Part shown: positions 46,903 to 56,658 of the stretch, piece after piece
Numbering within the stretch: position 1 is the first letter of the stretch
Layout of the letters: each line of letters opens with the position of its first letter
Origin: Microbulbifer elongatus
Lineage (GTDB): Bacteria; Pseudomonadota; Gammaproteobacteria; Pseudomonadales; Cellvibrionaceae
Length of the DNA stretch: 64,000 nt
Direction of reading: 5' to 3'
Assembly (NCBI RefSeq): GCF_020524885.1
Contig: NZ_JAIVKJ010000001.1
Span: 310,001 to 374,000, forward strand
The notes under the pieces: model-generated
What the model was told of the DNA's origin: nothing
Databases searched by the model: none
Seen by the model: the letters and a program-made list of their open reading frames with translations, nothing else
Position numbers and translations under genes: made by a program

Positions 46903-46921
46903 GAGCCTGCGCCGCGGGCTC
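46903..46921 (+). terminator. Hairpin between convergent genes
   Basis: GAGCCTGC (46903-46910) and GCGGGCTC (46914-46921) around loop GCC, with one T-G pair. No T-run on either side. It lies 6 nt past the barrel gene stop. Confidence 0.35.
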
Positions 46922-46996
46922 TTGCCGGGCTCTTACCAAGCTCTTAAATGGTCACTCGGTAGTGTCGTTTACCTGGTCGCATTACCCGCGGCCGGG

Positions 46997-48160
46997 TCAG
47001 GCGGTGGTCGCCTGATCGATCGACCTTGTTGGTGCTGCAGGCGCGGCCTTGTGCAATCGCAGTCGGCGCTTCTTCCACCACAGGTAACTACCCGTTGCGA
47101 ATAGCAGTGCGGGCACCAGTCCCGCGATCAGTATCAGCCAGCGGCCGACAATTCCCAAGGCGTCGCCGTTGTGCAGGGGAAATTGCCAGCGCAGGATTTT
47201 GTTGCCCAGGGGGATTTCGGTTACGTCCTGTGTCATCAGCAGTTCGCCACTGTACTGGTCCACCCGTGTAATGCTGGCCCCGTAATTGCTCCAGACTTCT
47301 CCCTCGGCACGAAAGGTCAGACCGTAACTGTCGCTCGCATTGCGGGGCAGGTAGATACGCTTGAGTACGCCACGAGGAAATGCGGCCTGGCCGATTGCGA
47401 CGGCTTCATCCGCGGTGATGGGGGTGCCCTTGTCGGTTCGCGATGGCGGCAGGGCCGGGCGCGGTTCTGTCTTGAACAGGGCGCCGACCACTGTTTCCAC
47501 CTGGGACGGGAATACAAGGGTGACGCCGGAAAAGCTGGTCAACAGCAGCAGCGGCAAAAAGTAAATTCCGAACACCTTGTGCACGTCAAAGTAAAAACGG
47601 AAGCGGTTGCCGCTACGGGAAATGCTGAATGCCCGCTTCCACCTTCCTTTTGCAGTCTTGCTTCGCTTGGGCCACCACAGTACCGCGCCGGTAATACAGA
47701 ACACCATCAGCAACAGGCCCATAAAGCCCACCACCGTCTTGCCGTTTTTGCCTGCCAGCAGGGTGTAGTGCAGGCGGTACAGCCAGGTCATGGTGTACTC
47801 GGGGGTGCCCCAGCCGCGAACCGCCAGTACTTCGGCGTCGGTGGGTGAAACACTGACCTCGATGGGGCCGGGCGCGCCCTCCGGGGTGGGAAAGCGCACC
47901 ACGTGTGGACTGCCCGGCTGGCGCTGGGTCATCAGGCGGCTGGGCAGTGGGTTGCCCGGGACGGCTGCCTGGGCGGAAGCAAAAACCTCCGCGTAAGTGG
48001 CCGGGCGGGAAGAGGGCGTGAAGGTAACGGTCTCTGGCGCAAGGGTTTCATCCAGCGCATGGTCGAACACCAGCAGGCTGCCGGTTATGCCGATCAGGCT
48101 AAGCAGCAGGCCCAGGGTCAGGCCTGCGTACTTGTGCAGAATGAAAAACGTTTTGCGCAT
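46997..48160 (-). CDS. PepSY-associated membrane protein (iron uptake)
   Basis: 387-residue inner-membrane protein with about four helices: HKYAGLTLGLLLSLIGITGS near the N-terminus, GFMGLLLMVFCITGAVLWW, HKVFGIYFLPLLLLTSFSGV and a C-terminal LILIAGLVPALLFATGSYLWW. PepSY domains lie between them. Relatives (FpvG/FoxB type) act with siderophore receptors, often as reductases that release iron in the periplasm. It starts 12 nt after the stop of the TonB-dependent receptor and is presumably under the same Fur control. The C-terminus is basic. Confidence 0.88.
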   Translation of the reverse strand: MRKTFFILHKYAGLTLGLLLSLIGITGSLLVFDHALDETLAPETVTFTPSSRPATYAEVFASAQAAVPGNPLPSRLMTQRQPGSPHVVRFPTPEGAPGPIEVSVSPTDAEVLAVRGWGTPEYTMTWLYRLHYTLLAGKNGKTVVGFMGLLLMVFCITGAVLWWPKRSKTAKGRWKRAFSISRSGNRFRFYFDVHKVFGIYFLPLLLLTSFSGVTLVFPSQVETVVGALFKTEPRPALPPSRTDKGTPITADEAVAIGQAAFPRGVLKRIYLPRNASDSYGLTFRAEGEVWSNYGASITRVDQYSGELLMTQDVTEIPLGNKILRWQFPLHNGDALGIVGRWLILIAGLVPALLFATGSYLWWKKRRLRLHKAAPAAPTRSIDQATTA

Positions 48161-48172
48161 AAACGAGGCTGA

Positions 48173-50272
48173 TCAGAATACCTTGGAGTAAGACAGGTTC
48201 ACGCTGCGCCCCAGACCTTTGAAGTTGCGCACGTCGTTGCCCGCAGTCTGGGAGTAGTAGGTGAAGTAGTCTTCATTGGTGAGGTTCTGCAGGCCAAGTG
48301 CGAACTCGCCGCCCAGGGCTTTCAGCTGCGCGCTGGCATCGATGGTGGCGTAGCCGTCGAACTCGGTGGTGACTTCACCGGTACTGTTTTCGAAGTCGCG
48401 GTCCAGCAGCCAGTTGGCCTGCAGGCGGGTGCTGAAGTCTTCTGTCCAGTTGCGCGCCCAGCTCAGATTCACACGGTTTGGGGAAATGTTGCGGCCGTCC
48501 AGGTCGGTATCTACCTTGCCGTCCTGGTCGGAGTCGTAACGCCCTTTGGTGTAGGCATAGCGAACTTCCAGAGTGTCGGTTTCGGTCGCAAACCACTGGC
48601 CGCGCATTTCGGCACCGTCGATATCCGTTTTCTCCCGCTTCACGCTGTAGACACCGTCACTTCCCAGCGCCAGACGCTGGCCAAAGTTGGAATCCGAGGA
48701 GTAAAGCGCAATCTGTGCACCGAACTGTTCGTTATTAAAGTCGAGGCCCAGTTCGTGGTTCTGGGTCAGGATCGGCTCCAGCTCAAGAAAGCTTTCCGCG
48801 CTCAGGCCCGGCTGATTGATACCGCGCAGCACCCGGCCGACGTCCGGCATGGAAAAGCCTTCGGAGTAGTTGGCGTAAATACGCAGACCTTCGGCCAGTG
48901 CGTAGGTCGCGCCGATATTGCCCAGGGTTTCGCTGAATTCCGGATTGCCGCCTTCTACGAACTGGCTGCCATAGGATGCCAGGGTAGTGAAGTCATCCAC
49001 GTCCAGCTCGGAGCGCTCGTGGCGCAGGCCGGCGGTGATGGTCAGCTTGTCGATGCCACTGAACTCTGCCTGCAGGTAAGGCGCAGAGCTCTTATATTTT
49101 GTGGGCGGCACCCAGGCGCGGCCGGTCTGTACCAGCTGCTGCCAGGTTTCGTCCTGCAGTAGATCCACACCGTAGGCAAGGCTGATGGCGCTACCAGCGA
49201 TATCGTCCTTGATCAGGGTGAGTTTCAGGCCGCGCTTTTCCGAGTTGTTCTGGGACTGGTCGAAAATGTCTTCGCCGTACGCCGGGTCCTGGAAAGTCGC
49301 AAACGCGCCGCCGCCATAAGTACCGGCGAAGTCTTGGGAAAAGATCTGGGCGCGGAGCTTATGGCCGAACAGGTCTTCGTTGGTGTACTGCAGATTGGCT
49401 GTGGTGACCTCATTGGATGGCGCATCCCCGGGAACCGGTGCCTTGATCGCGGTGGTGGCAATGCCTTCGCTGATATCGCCATCCACGCTCAGCCAGTTGT
49501 TGTTGCCTTCCACCAGATAGCGGTTGATGGTCAGCTGCATCCGTTGATCATCCCAGCTGTAGCCGGTCTTGATAAACGCATTGGTGGTTTCGCTGTCCAT
49601 GGTGTCGCCCTGGGTATTGTCGAAACCGACAATCTCACCATTGGCGTCGTAGCCCACACCGCTGTTGCGATAGGTAAAGCTCGCGAGTACATCGACTGCG
49701 TCGACCTTGCCGGAAACACTGTAGCTGCCGTTATAGCCTGCCGATTCACCCATGTCTTCGGTCTGAAGCGCGGTCTCTACCCTCACACTCTGCTGGAACT
49801 CTTCACTGGGGGTGCGGGTAATCAGGTTGATGATGCCACCGGAAGCGCCCATACCATGAATGGCGTTGGCACCGTGGATCACCTCTACGCGCTCTAGTAC
49901 CAGTGGATCGATGGTGTGACCGTCGCGGCCGCCGTTGCGCAGCGGATTGGACTGGGGCACGCCGTCGATCAGATAAAGCGGTTTACGCCCGCGCAGGCTC
50001 TCACCGGAACTGGTCATTTTCTGGCGACTAGGAGAGAAGCTCGGAATCAGGTTGCCGAGGATTGTGGACAGGTCGCTGGTGGCTGCCATCTGGCTGGCCA
50101 GTTCCTGCTGATCGATGAGGGTGACTGTGTTGGGGATTGCGCTCAGGGGCTTTTCGGTTCGGCTGGCGGTGACGACTACTTCTTCCTCTATACGGGGTTC
50201 TGACTCCGCGGCGAGAGTGGCTGTACTGGCAGCGGCTATGGCCAGGGCGAGAGTGGTCTTCAGGCAGCGCAT
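48173..50272 (-). CDS. TonB-dependent receptor (probable siderophore or iron receptor)
   Basis: 699-residue outer-membrane receptor. The signal peptide MRCLKTTLALAIAAASTATLA precedes EEEVVVTASRTEKPLS (TonB-box region), the plug domain (SLRGRKPLYLIDGVPQSNPL, ERVEVIHGANAIHGMGASGG, INLITRTP) and a 22-strand barrel ending SYSKVF. The start at ATG 50272 has AAGGAG about 6 nt upstream; a longer in-frame reading to 50326 adds 18 residues before a proper signal peptide and is rejected. A Fur box lies upstream (50432-50450). The ligand is not evident; the PepSY partner and Fur site point to a ferric siderophore. Confidence 0.93.
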   Translation of the reverse strand: MRCLKTTLALAIAAASTATLAAESEPRIEEEVVVTASRTEKPLSAIPNTVTLIDQQELASQMAATSDLSTILGNLIPSFSPSRQKMTSSGESLRGRKPLYLIDGVPQSNPLRNGGRDGHTIDPLVLERVEVIHGANAIHGMGASGGIINLITRTPSEEFQQSVRVETALQTEDMGESAGYNGSYSVSGKVDAVDVLASFTYRNSGVGYDANGEIVGFDNTQGDTMDSETTNAFIKTGYSWDDQRMQLTINRYLVEGNNNWLSVDGDISEGIATTAIKAPVPGDAPSNEVTTANLQYTNEDLFGHKLRAQIFSQDFAGTYGGGAFATFQDPAYGEDIFDQSQNNSEKRGLKLTLIKDDIAGSAISLAYGVDLLQDETWQQLVQTGRAWVPPTKYKSSAPYLQAEFSGIDKLTITAGLRHERSELDVDDFTTLASYGSQFVEGGNPEFSETLGNIGATYALAEGLRIYANYSEGFSMPDVGRVLRGINQPGLSAESFLELEPILTQNHELGLDFNNEQFGAQIALYSSDSNFGQRLALGSDGVYSVKREKTDIDGAEMRGQWFATETDTLEVRYAYTKGRYDSDQDGKVDTDLDGRNISPNRVNLSWARNWTEDFSTRLQANWLLDRDFENSTGEVTTEFDGYATIDASAQLKALGGEFALGLQNLTNEDYFTYYSQTAGNDVRNFKGLGRSVNLSYSKVF

Positions 50273-50431
50273 GCTGTGCTCCTTATTGGGTGCTGTTATC
50301 GCGAATGTTGTTAAAGAGGATGCCAAAGCGGTCGGGGGATTGACGGCTGGCGCCGTGCTCCCTTGGGAAGAGGCTTGTATCCTGCGGCAGTTGCTGTCTG
50401 CGTCCTGCCATAATCTGTGCGCGATAATAAA

Positions 50432-50450
50432 GAAAATGAGAATCTATATC
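50432..50450 (-). promoter_or_regulatory. Fur box upstream of the TonB-dependent receptor
   Basis: GAAAATGAGAATCTATATC agrees with the 19-bp Fur consensus GATAATGATAATCATTATC at 15 of 19 positions. It lies 160 bp before the receptor start, and the gene order (receptor, PepSY) fits iron-repressed expression. Confidence 0.8.
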
Positions 50451-50554
50451 AATTGCTGTTAGCCCGTTATGCCTGCTTTGGGCTGCAGGCATGGCGGTTG
50501 ATCTCGTGCAAAACACAGGATCGACCTTCTGTGTGAACAAATGCCAAAAGTGAC

Positions 50555-50583
50555 TTGACTCCCAGAGGGGCGGTCAATAGAAT
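50555..50583 (+). promoter_or_regulatory. Strong sigma-70 promoter of the tRNA-fMet/rimP region
   Basis: TTGACT (50555-50560), 17-nt spacer, TAGAAT (50578-50583), then GC-rich GCGCAGCC at the expected start. The GC-rich discriminator is typical of stable-RNA promoters under stringent control. It lies 76 bp before the first initiator tRNA. Confidence 0.8.
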
Positions 50584-50659
50584 GCGCAGCCTCTGAGCGG
50601 TTGGGGCAACCCACCGCAGGAAGCCGATCTTTACCAGGGGCGGCTTCCAGGGTCGTTGG

Positions 50660-50736
<77 letters not shown>

Positions 50737-50788
50737 AATTCTGCTTATACTTAATGAGGTTTAAGCGGTCGCCAAACCCTAGAGTTGT

Positions 50789-50865
<77 letters not shown>

Positions 50866-50903
50866 AATTTTGTAGGCACATTGATGATGTGTGACTACGC
50901 AGT

Positions 50904-50927
50904 AAAAGCCCCTGTTAGGGGCTTTTT
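50904..50927 (+). terminator. Rho-independent terminator after the tRNA pair
   Basis: AAAAGCCCC (50904-50912), loop TGTTA, GGGGCTTTTT (50918-50927). Confidence 0.88.
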
Positions 50928-51009
50928 CGTATCTGCGGCAAACGAGAGTATCTCGGTTTGCCATCCGAATGGGCCGGGAGTCGGCGCCGCGGTTTCTCAT
51001 TCGGACCGT

Positions 51010-51041
51010 GGGGTCAGCTTCGCTGCCCATTTTTCGTTTTT
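51010..51041 (+). terminator. Attenuator-like hairpin in the rimP leader
   Basis: GGG-T-CAGC (51011-51018), loop TTC, GCTG-CCC (51022-51028), followed by ATTTTTCGTTTTT. A hairpin with T-run in this position, 60 nt before rimP, resembles the rimP-leader RNA motif of gammaproteobacteria and may act as an attenuator for the rimP-nusA-infB operon. NusA itself could feed back here. Confidence 0.6.
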
Positions 51042-51100
51042 GCAACGAGCGAATGCCGTTGCTCATCTGCCCCGGGCGGTCTCCGGGCCAAAGTGGTGAT

Positions 51101-51574
51101 ATGGCAAGCAAACGCGAACTTTTAGAAGAGCTGTTGGCTCCGGTGGTCGAGTCATTGGATTGTGAGCTGTGGGGTATCGATTACCAGACTCACGGTCGCA
51201 ATGCCCTGCTGCGCATCTATATCGATGCCGAGCGCGGCATCTCCGTCGATGATTGTGAAAAAGTCAGCCGTCAGGTGAGCGCGGTCATGGACGTGGAAGA
51301 TCCCATCAGCAGCAAGTACACCCTGGAGGTTTCCTCCCCGGGTATGGACCGGCCGCTGTATAAACTCGAGCAGTACCAGCGTTATATCGGTGCCCAGGTT
51401 GAGCTGCGTTTGCGCATGCCGCTGGACGGCCAGCGCAAATGGCGCGGTCTGCTGGCTGGTGTGGAGGGGGACGAGATTGTCCTGCGCATCGACAGCGAGA
51501 ATGAGTACCTGTTACCGATCGACAGTATCGAGAAAGCGAATATCGTCCCTCAGTTCGAGGGTGGAAAGAAGTAA
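51101..51574 (+). CDS. rimP: Ribosome maturation factor RimP
   Basis: Needed for maturation of the 30S subunit. 157 residues; seen: [62 protein letters not shown] and [21 protein letters not shown] 51101 with GGTGAT just upstream is the normal family start ([12 protein letters not shown]); a longer reading from 50969 covers the leader and is rejected. It heads the rimP-nusA-infB-rbfA-truB operon. Confidence 0.96.
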   Translation: MASKRELLEELLAPVVESLDCELWGIDYQTHGRNALLRIYIDAERGISVDDCEKVSRQVSAVMDVEDPISSKYTLEVSSPGMDRPLYKLEQYQRYIGAQVELRLRMPLDGQRKWRGLLAGVEGDEIVLRIDSENEYLLPIDSIEKANIVPQFEGGKK

Positions 51575-51666
51575 GGGCAATGCAGAAGTATCCGGTAGCG
51601 CAGGCTTGATCGCGCTCACCGAAGCATTGAATAGCAAGCACGTAGCGTTTTTGAAGAGGCAGCTGC

Positions 51667-53169
51667 ATGAACAAAGAAATCTTGCTGGTAGCCGAGGCGG
51701 TTTCCAACGAGAAAGGCGTTGACCGGGATATTATTTTCCAGGCAATCGAGGCGGCCCTCGCAACGGCCACCAAGAAGCGCTACGACGAAGATTCCACCAT
51801 CGAGGTCATCATCGATCGCCGCACCGGCGACTACGAGACTTTCCGCAGCTGGGAAGTGGTAGACGATGAAACCCTGGCGGAGCTGGGTACCCAGTTCACG
51901 CTGGAGGAAGCCCACGAAAAAGACACCGAGCTGAAGGCTGGTGATGTCTACCGTGAGCAGGTGGAAAACGTCGAGTTTGGTCGCATCGCTGCACAGACTG
52001 CCAAGCAGGTAATCGTGCAGAAGGTTCGTGAAGCCGAGCGCGCCAAAATCGTTGACGAATATCGCGACCGCGTTGGTGAGCTGGTGAGCGGTACCGTGAA
52101 AAAGGTCACCCGTGACTTTATCGCGGTAGACCTGGGCAACAACGCCGAAGCGCGCCTGCCTCGCGATCATTTGGTTGGCCGTGAAATATTCCGCCTTGGC
52201 GATCGCGTTCGCGCAATTCTGCTGGAGATTCAGCCGGAAGCCCGCGGACCGCAGCTGATGCTGAGCCGCTCCTGCCCGGAAATGCTGATCGAGCTGTTCC
52301 GTATTGAAGTGCCGGAGATTTCCGAACAGGTGATCGAGATCAAGGGTGCCGCCCGCGATCCCGGCTTGCGCGCCAAGATTGCCGTTAACACCAACGACGG
52401 TCGTATCGATCCGGTCGGTGCCTGTGTTGGCATGCGCGGTGCACGGGTTCAGGCGGTTTCCAACGAGCTGTCTGGCGAGCGTGTAGACATCGTGCTGTGG
52501 GACGACAATCCCGCCCAGTTCGTTATCAACGCCATGGCTCCGGCAGAAATCGAGTCCATCGTGGTGGATGAAGATGCAGGCTCAATGGACGTGGCGGTAG
52601 CGGAAGAAAACCTGGCCATGGCTATTGGCCGCAGCGGCCAGAACGTGCGTCTTGCTTCCGAGCTGACCGAGTGGCAGATCAACGTGATGAGCGTTGAAGA
52701 TTGGCAGGCCAAGCAGGAAGCTGAGTCCGGCAGCATCATGGAAGTCTTCATGGAGCGCCTGGATATCGATGAAGACGTTGCCGGCGTTCTGGTGGACGAA
52801 GGTTTCACCTCCCTCGAGGAAGTGGCCTATGTACCGCTGGAAGAAATGCTGGCGATTGAGGGCTTCGACGAGGAAATCGCCGAAGAACTGCGTGCCCGCG
52901 CCAAAGACGCCCTGCTGACTCAGGCGCTGGCCTCTGAAGAAGAGCTGGACGCTTCCGAGCCGCAGGAAGATCTGCTGAATATGGAAGGCATGGACCGTCA
53001 ATTGGCGTTCCAGCTGGCCAGCCGTGGCGTAGCGTCCATGGAAGACCTGGCTGAGCAGGCGGTAGACGATCTGCTGGACATTGAAGGCGTGGACCAGGAA
53101 CGTGCCGCCGCACTGATCATGAAAGCTCGCGAACCCTGGTTCGCCGACGACAGTGACCAAGAGGCTTGA
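51667..53169 (+). CDS. nusA: Transcription termination/antitermination protein NusA
   Basis: Binds RNA polymerase and nascent RNA; involved in pausing, termination and antitermination. 500 residues: N-terminal RNAP-binding domain (1-130), S1 domain (about 135-200, [26 protein letters not shown]), two KH domains ([15 protein letters not shown] near 255; [15 protein letters not shown] near 320) and two C-terminal acidic repeats (357-422 and 437-497, each with an LxIEGxD motif). The C-terminal pair is the gammaproteobacterial type. It starts 92 nt after rimP. Confidence 0.97.
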   Translation: MNKEILLVAEAVSNEKGVDRDIIFQAIEAALATATKKRYDEDSTIEVIIDRRTGDYETFRSWEVVDDETLAELGTQFTLEEAHEKDTELKAGDVYREQVENVEFGRIAAQTAKQVIVQKVREAERAKIVDEYRDRVGELVSGTVKKVTRDFIAVDLGNNAEARLPRDHLVGREIFRLGDRVRAILLEIQPEARGPQLMLSRSCPEMLIELFRIEVPEISEQVIEIKGAARDPGLRAKIAVNTNDGRIDPVGACVGMRGARVQAVSNELSGERVDIVLWDDNPAQFVINAMAPAEIESIVVDEDAGSMDVAVAEENLAMAIGRSGQNVRLASELTEWQINVMSVEDWQAKQEAESGSIMEVFMERLDIDEDVAGVLVDEGFTSLEEVAYVPLEEMLAIEGFDEEIAEELRARAKDALLTQALASEEELDASEPQEDLLNMEGMDRQLAFQLASRGVASMEDLAEQAVDDLLDIEGVDQERAAALIMKAREPWFADDSDQEA

Positions 53170-53178
53170 TGCCCGAGT

Positions 53179-53220
53179 GCCGGGCGCAAGCCCGGCCCCG
53201 CGCACTGTTGTGATGTGCGC
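53179..53220 (+). other. Two adjacent hairpins between nusA and infB
   Basis: GCCGGGC-GCAA-GCCCGGC (53179-53196) and GCGCAC/GTGCGC (53200-53220). No T-run. They may be processing or stability structures within the operon transcript. Confidence 0.5.
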
Positions 53221-53308
53221 GCCCCGAATTGCCTGCCGAGCAGGCCAAGGGTGGAGCAGTCAAATGAATTGATGCTGCTCCGCCACAAGCGAATTTTTAG
53301 GAGAGAGA

Positions 53309-56134
53309 ATGGCCGAAGTAACAGTTAGCGAACTCGCCAAATCGGTTGGTGCCACCGAAGAGCGTCTGCTCAAGCAGATGCAGGAGGCGGGTTTGCCCCA
53401 CACTTCAGCGGATGCGCCCGTATCTGCAGAAGAGAAGCAGGTCCTGCTCAACTTCCTGAAAAGCAGTCACGGCAGCAGCAAAGGGGAAGAGGACGCAGCG
53501 CCTCGCAAAATCACCCTCAAGCGCAAAACTACCACCACGCTCAAGACCGGATCTGGCACCGGCCGCAAGACCGTAAATGTGGAAGTCCGCAAGAAGCGCA
53601 CCTACGTAAAACGCGCAGAATCCGAAGAGCAGCAGCCCGAGCTGGATACTTCTGCGCTGCAGAAGGCTGAGGAAGAGCTGGCTGCAGCGGAGAAAGCTGC
53701 CGCCGATCGCGCCCGTGCCGAGCAAGAGGTCGCCGAGGCAGAAGCCAAGCGCGCTGAAGAAGAGGCCAAAGCCAAGCAGGAAGCCGAAGAAGCGGCCAAA
53801 GCGAAGCAGGAAGCCGAAGCCAAGGCCGAAGAGGCTGCGGCCTCCGCCGAATCCGAGAAGGCTGAAGCGCCTGAGCCCAAAGCAGAACCCAAGCCTGAGC
53901 CCAAGCCCAAGCCCGAGCCGGCACCCATCCGTTCTTCTTACGTCGATGACATCGAAGCCATGCGTATTGCTGCCATGGAGCGCCGTAAGAAAGCCGACGA
54001 GCGCGAAGCGGCTGAGCTGGAAGAGAAAAAAGCCCGCGTTGAAGCTGAGCGCGCACGTCTTGAGCAAGAACAGAAAGAGCGCGCAGAACAGGCCAAGAAG
54101 AAGCCAGCAGCAACTGAGACCACCACCACCACCGCCGCCAAGCCCGGGTTACGCCGCAAAGTAGAAGCGGATGACACGCGCGATGATGACGAGCCGCGCA
54201 AGCGTCGCAGCCGTCGCGGCAAGAGTGGTCCCAAGAAGTCCAGCAAGACTTCTCTGTACGATGCTGCACTGGAAGCCTTCGATAGCGACGACGACGAGAA
54301 GCGCAGCACGCGCTCGCTCTCTCGCCCGACGCTGAAAGTCAAGAACACACACGGCTTCAAAAAGCCGACAGGAAAGCAAGTGTACGAAGTACAACTGGGC
54401 GAGACGATCACCGTCGGCGATCTGGCGAAGCAGTTGAATATCAAGGCCGGCGAGCTGATCAAGCGCCTGATGAAAATGGGCGAAATGGTCACCATCAACC
54501 AGAGCCTGGATCGCGACACCGCGGCCCTGATCGTGGAAGAGATGGGCCACACCGTGGTGCTGCGTTCTGAAAACGAAATGGAAGAGAAGCTGGTTGCCCA
54601 GTCCCAGAGCGTGGAGGGCGAAGAAGTATCCCGTGCGCCGGTAGTGACCGTTATGGGTCACGTCGACCACGGTAAGACCTCCCTGCTGGATTACATCCGC
54701 GAGACCAAAGTGGCTTCCGGCGAAGCTGGTGGTATTACCCAGCACATCGGCGCCTACCGGGTGAAAACGAGCCAGGGCGAAATTGCATTCCTGGATACCC
54801 CGGGACACGCCGCGTTTACCGCCATGCGTGCCCGCGGTGCCCAGGCCACCGACGTGGTGATTCTGGTGGTTGCCGCCGATGACGGCGTTATGCCGCAGAC
54901 GGAAGAGGCCATCGCGCACTCCAAGGCCGCTGGCGTCCCGCTGGTCGTGGCGATCAACAAGTGCGACAAGGAATCCGCTGATCCCGACCGCGTGAAGAAC
55001 GAACTGGCCGCGAAAGACGTGATTCCTGAAGATTGGGGTGGCGACACACAGTTTATCGAAGTGTCTGCCCATACCGGTCAGGGTATCGACGAACTGTTGG
55101 AAGCAGTTTCCCTGCAATCTGAAATGCTCGAGCTGAAGGCCAAAGTATCGGTGCCGGCAAGCGGTGTGGTCATCGAATCCCGGTTGGAGAAAGGCCGTGG
55201 TGTGGTTGCCACCCTGCTGGTGCAAAATGGTGAGCTGAAGCGCGGTGACATTGTGCTGGCGGGCCAGAGCTACGGCCGCGTGCGCGCTATGACCAACGAG
55301 CTGGGCAAATCCGTCAAGGAAGCCGGTCCTTCTACTCCGGTGGAGCTGCTGGGCCTGGACACCACGCCTAATGCTGGTGATGAATTCCTGGTTGTTGCGG
55401 ATGAGCGAAAGGCCCGTGAAGTGGCCGAGCAGCGCGCCGACAAAGAGCGTCGCGAGCGTATGCAGCGCCAGCAGGCTGCCAAGCTGGAAAACATGTTTGC
55501 GGACATGGAAGCGGGCGAGAGGAAAGTATTGCCGGTTGTCATCAAGGCGGATGTGCGTGGTTCTCTCGAGGCGATCCTTGCGGCACTGGCCGAGATTGGT
55601 AACGAAGAAGTTTCCGTCAATGTGGTTTCAAGTGGCGTTGGCGGCATTGCCGAAAACGACATCAACCTGGCGTTGACCTCTGGTGCTATTGTTATCGGCT
55701 TCAACACCCGTGCCGATGTGGCTGCGCGTAAGCTGGCCGAGACCGAAAGTGTCGAAATTCGCTACTACAGCGTGATCTACAACCTGTTGGACGAAGTGAA
55801 GCAGGCTCTGTCCGGCATGCTGGATCCGGAGCTGCGCGAAGAGATTGTTGGTATCGCTCAGGTGCGCGACGTATTCCGCTCGCCGAAGTTTGGCGCGATT
55901 GCGGGCTGTATGGTCACCGAGGGTGTTGTATACCGTAACAAGCCGATCCGTGTACTGCGCGACAACGTCGTAATCTACCAGGGCGAGCTGGAATCCCTGC
56001 GTCGTTTTAAAGACGACGTACAGGAAGTCCGCAATGGTATGGAATGTGGTATCGGCGTGAAGGACTACAATGACGTCAAGCCGGGCGACCAGATTGAGGT
56101 CTACGATATCGTCAAGGTAGCCCGCGAGCTGTAA
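53309..56134 (+). CDS. infB: Translation initiation factor IF-2
   Basis: GTPase that brings fMet-tRNA to the 30S subunit. 941 residues. The N-terminal IF2N module (1-55) is followed by a Lys/Glu/Ala-rich low-complexity segment (about 100-300), a second IF2N-like module (about 350-410), then the G domain: GHVDHGKTS (449-457), DTPGHA (near 495) and NKCDKE (near 550). Domains II, III and IV (fMet-tRNA binding) follow. AGGAGAGAG precedes ATG 53309. Relatives use internal starts to make shorter isoforms; I see no decisive site here. Confidence 0.97.
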   Translation: MAEVTVSELAKSVGATEERLLKQMQEAGLPHTSADAPVSAEEKQVLLNFLKSSHGSSKGEEDAAPRKITLKRKTTTTLKTGSGTGRKTVNVEVRKKRTYVKRAESEEQQPELDTSALQKAEEELAAAEKAAADRARAEQEVAEAEAKRAEEEAKAKQEAEEAAKAKQEAEAKAEEAAASAESEKAEAPEPKAEPKPEPKPKPEPAPIRSSYVDDIEAMRIAAMERRKKADEREAAELEEKKARVEAERARLEQEQKERAEQAKKKPAATETTTTTAAKPGLRRKVEADDTRDDDEPRKRRSRRGKSGPKKSSKTSLYDAALEAFDSDDDEKRSTRSLSRPTLKVKNTHGFKKPTGKQVYEVQLGETITVGDLAKQLNIKAGELIKRLMKMGEMVTINQSLDRDTAALIVEEMGHTVVLRSENEMEEKLVAQSQSVEGEEVSRAPVVTVMGHVDHGKTSLLDYIRETKVASGEAGGITQHIGAYRVKTSQGEIAFLDTPGHAAFTAMRARGAQATDVVILVVAADDGVMPQTEEAIAHSKAAGVPLVVAINKCDKESADPDRVKNELAAKDVIPEDWGGDTQFIEVSAHTGQGIDELLEAVSLQSEMLELKAKVSVPASGVVIESRLEKGRGVVATLLVQNGELKRGDIVLAGQSYGRVRAMTNELGKSVKEAGPSTPVELLGLDTTPNAGDEFLVVADERKAREVAEQRADKERRERMQRQQAAKLENMFADMEAGERKVLPVVIKADVRGSLEAILAALAEIGNEEVSVNVVSSGVGGIAENDINLALTSGAIVIGFNTRADVAARKLAETESVEIRYYSVIYNLLDEVKQALSGMLDPELREEIVGIAQVRDVFRSPKFGAIAGCMVTEGVVYRNKPIRVLRDNVVIYQGELESLRRFKDDVQEVRNGMECGIGVKDYNDVKPGDQIEVYDIVKVAREL

Positions 56135-56169
56135 TCGACCGTCTCCCCGGCGCAAGCCGGGTTCCAGTG

Positions 56170-56230
56170 TTCGCCTGCAGGGCAGACTCCTACAATGTTT
56201 TCTGTAGGAGCCTGTACTACAGGCGATTCG
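56170..56230. repeat. REP-like inverted pair downstream of infB
   Basis: TTCGCCTGCAGGGCAGACTC...TACA (56170-56194) and TGTAGGAGCCTGTACTACAG...GCGATTCG (56203-56230) are opposite-facing copies of a unit close to GTAGGAGCCTGCTTGCAGGC GAA. Other copies are at 57611, 58098, 58133, 61274 and 61319. The pair lies between the infB stop and rbfA. Confidence 0.85.
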
Positions 56231-56250
56231 CTATTCTGAATAGGTAAAAA

Positions 56251-56658
56251 ATGGCCAAAGAATTCCACCGTGCAGACCGGGTAGCCGACGCCATGCGCCG
56301 CGAGCTGGCCCGTCTTATTCAGCACGAAGTGCGCGACCCGCGGGTTGGCATGGTCAATGTCAACGATGTGGAAGTGAGTCGCGACCTCACCACCGCCAAG
56401 GTGTTTGTGACCCTGGTGGGCGAGGACGACCGCAACAAGATCGATATCTCCATGGAGGCGCTGAACAAGGCCGCAGGTTTCCTGCGCAGCCAGCTCGCCA
56501 AGGAGATCCAGATCCGAACTATCCCCCGTCTGCAGTTCCGCTATGACGAAACCTCCGTGCGCGGCCAGCACCTCTCGGCGCTGATCGACAAGGCGGTAAA
56601 GTCCGATCAGAGTAAATCTGGCGACAGCGACGACGCTGGCGAGAAAGACAACGACTGA
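56251..56658 (+). CDS. rbfA: Ribosome-binding factor A
   Basis: KH-fold factor for 16S rRNA 5' maturation and cold adaptation. 135 residues with RADRVADAMRRELARLIQHE, VRDPRVGMVNVNDVEVSRDL, AKVFVTLVG and LRSQLAKEIQIRTIPRLQFR. It overlaps truB by 1 nt. Confidence 0.96.
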   Translation: MAKEFHRADRVADAMRRELARLIQHEVRDPRVGMVNVNDVEVSRDLTTAKVFVTLVGEDDRNKIDISMEALNKAAGFLRSQLAKEIQIRTIPRLQFRYDETSVRGQHLSALIDKAVKSDQSKSGDSDDAGEKDND

